Source of the DNA: Anaerolineae bacterium
Lineage (GTDB): Bacteria > Chloroflexota > Anaerolineae > Anaerolineales > Anaerolineaceae
Assembly: GCA_013177815.1 (NCBI GenBank)
Contig: JABLXM010000004.1
Coordinates: forward strand, 1-48,976
Direction of reading: 5' to 3'
Length of the DNA: 48,976 bases
Of this stretch, positions 43,259-48,976 are shown one piece after another; the stretch's first letter is position 1; each line of letters opens with the position of its first letter. The notes below the pieces were generated by a model. The model did no database searches, was not told the origin of the DNA, and saw nothing but the letters and a program-made list of their open reading frames with translations. Position numbers and translations under genes: made by a program.

Positions 43259-44008
43259 ATGGATATCAAAGGCAAGACAGCACTGGTGACCGGAGGCGCC
43301 ATTCGGGTGGGCAAGACACTCACGCTGGCGCTGGCACGCGCGGGCGCCAACGTGGTCATCAACTACAACACCTCCTCGGCGGAAGCCGAGCAGACGGTAG
43401 CCGAGGCGGAGGCGTTGGGCGTCAGGGGCATGGCTGTTCAGGCGGATGTTTCGGATGCAGCGCAGGTGCAGGCGCTGGTGCAGCGCGCCAACCAGGCGTT
43501 CGGCGGGGTGGATGTGCTGGTCAACAACGCTTCGTTGTTCCAAAAGACGCCCATCCCTACCGATGATTTTTCCGCGTGGCACAAGGTGACCGGTATCCTG
43601 ATCAATGGAACTTTCTATTGTGCCAACGCGGTGGCGCCGCACATGCTGGAGCACGGCGGCGTCATCATCAATATGATCGACCTTTCCGCCTGGGAGCCGT
43701 GGCACGACTTTTCCGGGCATGTGGTGGGCAAGGCGGGGCTGTGGGCGCTGACCAAGCAACTGGCGTTGGACCTGGCGCCCAGGGTGCGAGTCAACGCGGT
43801 TTGCCCCGGTCCGGCGCTGCCGCCGCCCAACTACACCCCGGAACGCATCGCGCGCACGGCGCGCAAGACCATGCTGGGACGGTGGGGCACACCGGAGGAC
43901 ATGGCGGACGCGGTCATGTTCCTGATCGGCGCCGAGTACATCACCGCCGAGGTCATCGTGGTGGATGGCGGCGAACGCTACGGGCACCGCAAGAGCGAGG
44001 AGGCTTGA
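43259..44008 (+). CDS. Short-chain dehydrogenase, pteridine-reductase-like, with Asp-His-Lys site (2)
   Basis: 249-aa SDR, paralogue of the preceding gene. It has TGGAIRVGK (residues 11-19), NNAS at 89-92 and again D141, H154 and K158 at the Ser, Tyr and Lys positions (INMIDLSAWEPWHDFSGHVVGKAG). The duplicated DLSA...W context shows that both proteins share a conserved active site. AAAGGGA precedes the ATG; 19 bp separate it from SDR 1. It could reduce a pterin-like or other heterocyclic substrate, or might have lost the classical proton-relay activity. Confidence 0.9.
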   Translation: MDIKGKTALVTGGAIRVGKTLTLALARAGANVVINYNTSSAEAEQTVAEAEALGVRGMAVQADVSDAAQVQALVQRANQAFGGVDVLVNNASLFQKTPIPTDDFSAWHKVTGILINGTFYCANAVAPHMLEHGGVIINMIDLSAWEPWHDFSGHVVGKAGLWALTKQLALDLAPRVRVNAVCPGPALPPPNYTPERIARTARKTMLGRWGTPEDMADAVMFLIGAEYITAEVIVVDGGERYGHRKSEEA

Positions 44009-44013
44009 GAGTG

Positions 44014-45375
44014 ATGGCAAAGAACGGCATTCTGATCGAGAACGGCACCGTCATCACGGTCAACGACGCCCATGACGTTCACCAGGGCGGCTACGTGCTG
44101 CTGAACGGCGACCGGATCGAAGCGGTGGGCGCGGGCGCCGTACCGCCCGAGGTGCGCGAGCGCGCCGGTCAGGTGATCGATGCCAGCCATATGGCGGTGA
44201 TGCCGGGCATGGGCAATTGCCACACCCACCTGTTCCAGTCCTTCATCCGCGGGCTGGCGGATGACCGCCCGCTGTTGGATTGGTTGAAGGTTGCCATTTG
44301 GCCTGTGGCGGAGCATATGACGGCGGAGGAGGGCTACTGGGCGGGGCTGCTGGGCATGCTGGAGAATTTGCGCAGCGGCGCGACGATGGTGGTGGATCAC
44401 CAGTACATCCACCGCGACCCGCAGATCGATGACGGCGTTTACAAGGCTGCCAGCCAGATGGGTATGCGATTGCTGCTGGCGCGCGGCTGGGCGGATATGA
44501 ACTATCACCCCACGCTGCAAGAGACGCCCGAACGCGTCATCGAGGAAGGCACCCGCCTGTACGAGACCTACCACGGCAGCGACGATGGCAGGCTGCGCTT
44601 CGAGTTCGGTCCGCTCATCCCGTGGGGTTGCAGCGATGACCTGATGCGCCGCACTTACGAACTTTCGCAACAGTGGGGCACCGGGACGCACATCCACGTG
44701 GCAGAGACACAAACTGAAGTCGAGATGAACATAAAGGACCGCGGCAGCCGCCATATCGAGTGGCTGGCGGAGCTGGGCATTTTGGGACCGGATGTGCAAT
44801 TGGTGCATTCGGTGTGGTTGGATGACCACGAACTGGAACTGGTGTCGGAACACGGCGCGATCATCGTGCATTGCCCGGTCAGCAACATGTACCTGGCATC
44901 CGGCGCGGCGCGTATTCGCGAAATGGTCAAGATGGGCATCCCGGTGGCGCTGGCAACGGACGGACCGGGCAGCAACAACAACCAGGACATGATGGAAGTG
45001 CTCAAGACGGCGGCGCTGCTGGCGAAGGTATCGACGCTGGATGCGATGGCGGTGCTGCCCGGGGACATCCTGCGCATGGCGTGCCGAGGTGGGGCGCTGG
45101 CGTACGGTCAGCCGGAATGGCTGGGTTCGCTGGAAGCGGGCAAAAAAGCCGATGTGGTGCTGGTGGACCTGGACTCGCCCTTCGCCATGCCGGTGCACAA
45201 CACCGAATCGGCGCTGGTCTATAACCTGAGCGCCGGGGCGGTCGATACGGTCATCGTCGACGGGCGGGTGTTGATGCAGGGCAAACAGGTGCTGGTGGTG
45301 GACGAGAAAGCGGTGCTGGCGGAGGCGCGCAGGGTGTGCCGGAAGTTGTTCGAGCGGGCGGGGGTTCCTTATTAG
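44014..45375 (+). CDS. Amidohydrolase (8-oxoguanine/nucleoside deaminase-like)
   Basis: 453-aa TrzA/AtzA-type metal-dependent deaminase. Metal and catalytic residues: H70 and H72 (PGMGNCHTHLFQ), H228 and E231 (HIHVAET), H265 (LVHSVWL) and D316 (LATDGPGS). The segment GLADDRPLLDWLKVAIWP is typical of deaminases acting on purine-like substrates such as adenosine derivatives or 8-oxoguanine. The C-terminal LGSLEAGKKADVVLVDLD is standard. Start: ATG 44014, or GTG 44011 with better spacing from AGGAGG. It lies 6 bp after SDR 2 and probably acts on a compound imported by the downstream BMP transporter. Confidence 0.9.
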   Translation: MAKNGILIENGTVITVNDAHDVHQGGYVLLNGDRIEAVGAGAVPPEVRERAGQVIDASHMAVMPGMGNCHTHLFQSFIRGLADDRPLLDWLKVAIWPVAEHMTAEEGYWAGLLGMLENLRSGATMVVDHQYIHRDPQIDDGVYKAASQMGMRLLLARGWADMNYHPTLQETPERVIEEGTRLYETYHGSDDGRLRFEFGPLIPWGCSDDLMRRTYELSQQWGTGTHIHVAETQTEVEMNIKDRGSRHIEWLAELGILGPDVQLVHSVWLDDHELELVSEHGAIIVHCPVSNMYLASGAARIREMVKMGIPVALATDGPGSNNNQDMMEVLKTAALLAKVSTLDAMAVLPGDILRMACRGGALAYGQPEWLGSLEAGKKADVVLVDLDSPFAMPVHNTESALVYNLSAGAVDTVIVDGRVLMQGKQVLVVDEKAVLAEARRVCRKLFERAGVPY

Positions 45376-45406
45376 CAGCAAAAATCACTTTCACCGCAGA
45401 GAAGTA

Positions 45407-45471
45407 ATTGAGTAAAGAGAAAAAAGAAAGAAGAAAAAAGAAAAAAGGAAAAAAAAAGTGAAGTGTTAGAC
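45407..45471 (+). other. Polypurine tract before the short E2-like gene
   Basis: From 45414 to 45458 the plus strand is an uninterrupted run of A and G. The gap 45376-45471 has no gene. Purine runs of this length are rare in this GC-rich sequence. It may supply an unstructured leader with internal GGA for ribosome binding. Confidence 0.6.
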
Positions 45472-46167
45472 ATGACAGATCTAGAACGCGGCATACCAGT
45501 GAAAGAGCGGACACCCCTCAGCCGGGTGAAAGACGCCATGGCAAGGAACATGAAAGCCAGCGTGGAAACACTGGCGCTGAGCCAGGTGAGCCGCGAATTG
45601 GACCTGACCGGGCTGCAAGCGGCACGCGAGCAACGCGAACCGCGCCTTTCGCTCAACGTAGCGCTGATGGCGGCGGTGGCGCGCGCGCTGGCTGCCCACC
45701 CGGACCTGAACGCCGAATTGCTGGGCGATCAGATCGTGACGTATGCGGCGGTGAACCTGGGCATGGCAGTGGCGACCCCCGCCGGGCTGATCGTGGTGGT
45801 CATCCCCGGCGCCGACCAACTGCCGTTGGACGCGCTGGCGGCAAAGATCGACGACCTGGCAGGGCGGGCGCGCGTTGGACGCATCACGCTGGCGGATGTG
45901 GAGGGGGGGACATTCACCGTCAGCAACCTGGGTATGCTGGGCATCGATTTCGGCATTCCCATTCCGCGCCCGCCGGAAAGCGCCATTCTGATGCTGGGGA
46001 CGGCGCGCCCGCGCCCGGTGGCGCTGGAAGGGCAGGTGGTGGTGCGCCAGACCTGCTTCGCCACCCTGTCGTTCGACCACCGCTTCATCGATGGCGCACA
46101 GGCGGCGGCGTTCATGACAACGTTGAACGAACTGGTGAGCGAGCAGCCGGATTGGATATCGAGATGA
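45472..46167 (+). CDS. E2-like acyltransferase, catalytic domain only
   Basis: 231-aa protein equal to the C-terminal catalytic domain of 2-oxoacid dehydrogenase acyltransferases. It begins TPLSRVKDAMARNM and ends with SFDHRFIDGAQAAAF, so H203 and the Asp/Gly of HxxxDG are kept, as is the TVSNLGMLGIDFGIPI segment. Lipoyl and subunit-binding domains are absent. The ATG at 45472 has only a weak ribosome-binding site. It may form a mixed core with the E2 at 41175-42497 or act as an independent acyltransferase. It is probably co-transcribed with the cluster. Confidence 0.87.
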   Translation: MTDLERGIPVKERTPLSRVKDAMARNMKASVETLALSQVSRELDLTGLQAAREQREPRLSLNVALMAAVARALAAHPDLNAELLGDQIVTYAAVNLGMAVATPAGLIVVVIPGADQLPLDALAAKIDDLAGRARVGRITLADVEGGTFTVSNLGMLGIDFGIPIPRPPESAILMLGTARPRPVALEGQVVVRQTCFATLSFDHRFIDGAQAAAFMTTLNELVSEQPDWISR

Positions 46168-46478
46168 AGGGTATAATTAATTTCATTCTGACTGAATTTA
46201 CTTCATCAATGGCAACTATTATTGAATTTATATTAATATTCTCCCGGCGTGCGAGCGTGCGAGGGTTGTGAACAGGCAAATGATGATCCAGCCCGAACAG
46301 TATGGCGCAGGCATAGCGTTATTGACCTTGAAAAGACCGGGAAACTTCACCAAGCACATCCCACGGTTGAAAGGTGATCATTGAAAGGAGGTGGTTGTAG
46401 CGAGAGATGACCAGAGCGATCGTACCAAGTTGTGTCTTATAAACCAGAAGTCAAGACAGAAAAAGGAGAAGCAAAAAG
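46168..46478 (+). other. 311-bp leader region of the BMP transporter operon
   Basis: No gene is seen. There is an AT-rich stretch with imperfect dyad symmetry (46224-46241, GAATTTATATTAATATTC). AAAGGAGGTGG at 46384-46394 resembles a strong ribosome-binding site but leads only to a frame overlapping the next gene in the wrong phase. No purine riboswitch consensus was recognised. A promoter was not assigned. Confidence 0.45.
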
Positions 46479-47612
46479 ATGAACAAGCGCAGTATTGTAG
46501 TGCTGATCTCCCTGCTGGTGGTGGCGGTGATGGCGTTGAGCGCGTGCCAGCCGCAAGTAGTGGAGAAGACCGTTGAGGTCAAGGAAACCGTTGTTGTCGA
46601 GGTCGTTCAGACCGTCGTCGTCCCGGAAGAGGGCGGCGGTGAGATGGTTGAAGATCCCATAGCGGTTGCCAAGGAGTTCTTGAAGGACAAGATGATATGC
46701 GCTGTGTTGCCGGGTCCCGTCAATGATGCCGGTTGGACCACCCAGGCGTACAACGGTCTGGTGAACTTGCGCGACAACTTTGGCATGAAGATCCTCTACC
46801 GCGAAGAGACCAAAGTTGAAGAGGCTGAAGCCGTCATGCGCGAATACGCCGAAGCCGGCTGCAACATCATTCACGCCCACGGTTTCGAATATGCCGACCA
46901 GATCGATGCGGTCGCCGCAGATTATCCGGATATCCAATTCACACAGACCAGCCGCTGCTTCGGCAACGACACCAATGTGATTGGCGAGTGCTTCTCGACC
47001 GGTGAAGGCGGATACTTCCTGGGTATGGAAGCCGCTTCCGTCACCAAGACCGGCAAGATCGCTTTCATCGTTGGCACCAAGTACCCCAACATGGACTGGC
47101 AGCCGACCATGGCGCAGCAGGCGATCGACGATCTCGGTTTTGACTACAAAGTCGATGAGATCGAAGTTGGTTCGTGGAATGACCCCGCCAAAGCCAAAGA
47201 ACTGACCACGGCTTTGATCGCCGAAGGCTATGACGTGTTCGTCATGATCGCCGATGCAGGCGATACCGGTACTGTTGAAGCCATCAAGGAAGCCCGCGAA
47301 GCCGGCAACACCGATGTCATGGCAATCTCCTGGGTGAAGGACAAGAACTACCTGGGACCGGAATTCATCGCCGGCGGCTGGGAAGAAATGTCCTGGAAGC
47401 AGATGGAGAACGGCGCGGTGATGTATGCATTGAACGGCGCCCCGGTTGGGGCGGACCTGCCCCAGGGTGTGATGGATGGTGTGGCGAAACTGAATCCCAC
47501 CTACGGCTTGATCCCGTTGGAGATGGAAAACCAGGTCTTCGAACTGTTCCAGAAATACAAAGAAGAAGGACCGAGTGCCATCCCCAATATCCAGGTGCGC
47601 ACCGACCTGTAG
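46479..47612 (+). CDS. BMP-family ABC transporter substrate-binding lipoprotein
   Basis: 377-aa substrate-binding lipoprotein of the BmpA/Med/PnrA type, whose known members bind purine nucleosides. It has a signal peptide with lipobox LSAC (Cys23), a Val/Glu-rich linker (VEKTVEVKETVVVEVV), then the type-I binding domain (GPVNDAGWTTQAYNGL, GFEYADQIDAVAADYPDIQF, GEGGYFLGMEAASVTKTGKIAFIVG). GPVNDxGW is the family N-terminal motif. AAAGGAG precedes the ATG. It starts the importer operon, followed by a hairpin and the ATPase gene. The deaminase and SDRs upstream suggest a modified nucleoside or nucleobase as ligand (inferred). Confidence 0.93.
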   Translation: MNKRSIVVLISLLVVAVMALSACQPQVVEKTVEVKETVVVEVVQTVVVPEEGGGEMVEDPIAVAKEFLKDKMICAVLPGPVNDAGWTTQAYNGLVNLRDNFGMKILYREETKVEEAEAVMREYAEAGCNIIHAHGFEYADQIDAVAADYPDIQFTQTSRCFGNDTNVIGECFSTGEGGYFLGMEAASVTKTGKIAFIVGTKYPNMDWQPTMAQQAIDDLGFDYKVDEIEVGSWNDPAKAKELTTALIAEGYDVFVMIADAGDTGTVEAIKEAREAGNTDVMAISWVKDKNYLGPEFIAGGWEEMSWKQMENGAVMYALNGAPVGADLPQGVMDGVAKLNPTYGLIPLEMENQVFELFQKYKEEGPSAIPNIQVRTDL

Positions 47613-47689
47613 GTTGTAAGAAGATGACACCTCCCCTGATGCGCAATGAATGGTATTTTGATCTGCGGCAGATGGTGGAGGACAGAAGT

Positions 47690-47723
47690 GGGTGTTTTCC
47701 GGCTGAGCAGCCGGAAAACACCC
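47690..47723 (+). terminator. Strong intra-operon hairpin after the binding-protein gene
   Basis: A perfect 15-bp stem (GGGTGTTTTCCGGCT with its complement) and a GAGC loop, without a T-run, lies between the binding-protein and ATPase genes. It probably stabilises the upstream mRNA or attenuates readthrough. A similar hairpin stands in the same position of the GntR operon. Confidence 0.75.
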
Positions 47724-47792
47724 CTCCCTACCGAATGGGATGTGAACACTGATACCGAGTAATTATCTGGATTTATTAATCTGGGAGATGCC

Positions 47793-48976
47793 ATGACAGA
47801 AATCCTCCGTCTGGAAAAGATTCGCAAGACGTTTCCCGGTGTTTTGGCGAACGATAACGTAGACTTGGTCATCGAGCAAGGCGAGATCCACGCCCTGCTG
47901 GGGGAAAACGGCGCTGGCAAGAGCACTTTGATGAACTGCGTCTATGGTGTATATCGCCCAGACAACGGGAAGATCACCTGGAAGGGTCAGGAAGTGGCAA
48001 TTCATAAAGCCTCCGACGCCATTGCGCTTGGCATCGGCATGGTGCACCAGCACTTCATGCTGGTGCCGCCGCTGACGGTGGCAGAGAACGTGGTTCTGGG
48101 GCTGCCCTCGAAACGGGAACCCTTCCTGGATATGAAGTCGGTCGAAGAAGAGCTGCTCGAGACCACCAAACGCTATGGCTTGATTGTCGACCCCAAAGCG
48201 CGCATCTGGCAATTGCCGGTCGGAATCCAGCAACGTGTGGAGATCCTCAAGGCGTTGTACCGCAACGCCGAACTGCTGATCTTGGACGAACCAACTGCCG
48301 TGCTGACCCCCGGCGAGGTGGACGAATTGTTCGAAGTGCTCAAGGCGCTGGTCAAAGCCGGGCTTTCGATCATTTTCATCACCCATAAGCTGGAGGAGGT
48401 CATGGCGGTCTGCGACCGTGTGACCGTGCTGCGTGACGGGCGGGTGGTGAACACAGTCAACAAAGCGGATACCAACACGAGTGACCTTGCCAGGATGATG
48501 GTCGGGCGCGAAGTGTTCCTGAAGGTGGACAAGCCTGACCTGGAGCCGGGCGAGGTGGTGGTCAAACTGGAGGGGATTTGCGCCGAAGACAACCGCGGCT
48601 TGCCGGCGCTCAAGGATGTCTCATTCGAGATTCGGCGCAATGAGATCCTGGGCGTGGCGGGCGTGGACGGCAACGGTCAGACCGAACTGGCGGATGTGAT
48701 TGCCGGTATGCGCCAGTCCACCGCCGGTAAAGTTACGGTGTTGGGCAAAGACGCCACCAACCGCGACCCGCTGGAGATCATCAATATGGGTGTGGCGTAT
48801 ATCCCGCCCGACCGCCAGCACACCGGGTTGCTGCTGGATTTCTCGTTGACCGAAAATCTGATCGGCAAGGCGCACGCACGCGAGCCTTATGCCAAACGCG
48901 GCGTCTTCCAGAAGAAAGCTATTACGTCCTTCTCATCCAAAGCCATCAAGGATTACGACGTGCGCACGCCGGGCGC
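47793..48976 (+). CDS. Nucleoside-type ABC importer ATPase (two ABC domains), 3' truncated by window
   Basis: The first 394 codons are visible, and the frame is still open at the window end. First ABC domain: Walker A GENGAGKS (about residues 38-45), Q-loop at HQHFMLVPPLTVAENV, a variant signature LPVGIQQRVEILKALYR, Walker B LLILDEPTAVLTP and H-loop THKLEEV. The second domain starts near residue 255 with a degenerate Walker A (GVAGVDGNGQTELA) and AYIPPDRQ, as in YufO/RbsA-type dimers in a single chain. GGGAG precedes the ATG. With the BMP-type binding protein upstream, this is the energy subunit of a purine-nucleoside-type importer; the permease genes should follow on the right. Confidence 0.93.
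   Translation, partial: MTEILRLEKIRKTFPGVLANDNVDLVIEQGEIHALLGENGAGKSTLMNCVYGVYRPDNGKITWKGQEVAIHKASDAIALGIGMVHQHFMLVPPLTVAENVVLGLPSKREPFLDMKSVEEELLETTKRYGLIVDPKARIWQLPVGIQQRVEILKALYRNAELLILDEPTAVLTPGEVDELFEVLKALVKAGLSIIFITHKLEEVMAVCDRVTVLRDGRVVNTVNKADTNTSDLARMMVGREVFLKVDKPDLEPGEVVVKLEGICAEDNRGLPALKDVSFEIRRNEILGVAGVDGNGQTELADVIAGMRQSTAGKVTVLGKDATNRDPLEIINMGVAYIPPDRQHTGLLLDFSLTENLIGKAHAREPYAKRGVFQKKAITSFSSKAIKDYDVRTPG

Noticed and set aside
46168-46478. Purine riboswitch before the BMP importer
   Set aside because: The three-way-junction consensus loops were not found.
46391-46576. Small frame behind AAAGGAGGTGG
   Set aside because: It overlaps the BMP gene in another frame and has no protein-like pattern; the ribosome-site-like sequence may be chance.
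1-48976. tRNA or rRNA genes
   Set aside because: No T-loop/acceptor pattern or rRNA-like sequence was noticed on either strand; a dedicated tRNA search could not be run.

Overview
The window looks like a piece of a GC-rich chromosome (apart from one AT-rich island) from a heterotroph, most likely a Chloroflexi/Anaerolineae-type bacterium. This is an inference from many small lipoproteins with Thr/Pro-rich linkers, NBR1-Ig-like domains, CUT1 and BMP-type ABC importers, DUF4342, TIGR04076 and recurrent short intergenic repeats. No rRNA or tRNA gene was found, so taxonomy is not proven. The left edge cuts a CRISPR array and the right edge cuts an ABC ATPase gene.

Layout: (1) 1-1133, distal part of a type I-C-like CRISPR array, 17 identical repeats, no cas genes in view. 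(2) 1304-3209, a perR-katA peroxide-stress operon with a near-consensus PerR box. (3) 3453-8142, two tandem NBR1-Ig-like lipoproteins, serC, a DUF4342 gene, an unusual regularly spaced operator-like array and a CPBP membrane protease. (4) 8227-15870, a GntR-controlled minus-strand operon: solute-binding protein, two CUT1 permeases, amidohydrolase, FGGY kinase and class I aldolase, which reads as an uptake and catabolic route for an unknown sugar-like, possibly amino-substituted, compound. (5) 16257-26309, two giant secreted parallel beta-helix proteins of the same architecture flanking two small genes. (6) 26481-35434, a dispersed corrinoid methyl-transfer system: homocysteine methyltransferase, corrinoid protein, RACE-type reductive activator and a MetH-activation-like protein. 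It is split by a 3.4-kb AT-rich insertion (29308-32722) carrying IS3 and IS5 remnants, a TetR regulator and a polytopic membrane protein, flanked by 60/67-bp direct repeats. (7) 35727-37205, a secreted lipoprotein. (8) 37709-48976, a plus-strand catabolic cluster: XRE-cupin regulator, 2-oxoacid dehydrogenase E1 alpha and beta, hydroxypyruvate-isomerase-like protein, E2, two pteridine-reductase-like SDRs, a nucleobase/nucleoside-type amidohydrolase, a catalytic-domain-only E2 homologue, and a BMP-family nucleoside-type ABC importer.

How they work together: both catabolic clusters pair an ABC importer with an amidohydrolase and central-carbon enzymes, which suggests salvage of amine-bearing heterocycles or sugars. 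The corrinoid genes together resemble a methionine synthase taken apart into separate proteins, with no folate-binding domain in view. The candidates for undescribed biology are this split corrinoid system, the paired SDRs with an Asp-His-Lys active-site pattern, the 24-bp-spaced operator array at 6973-7113, and the insertion with long direct repeats.
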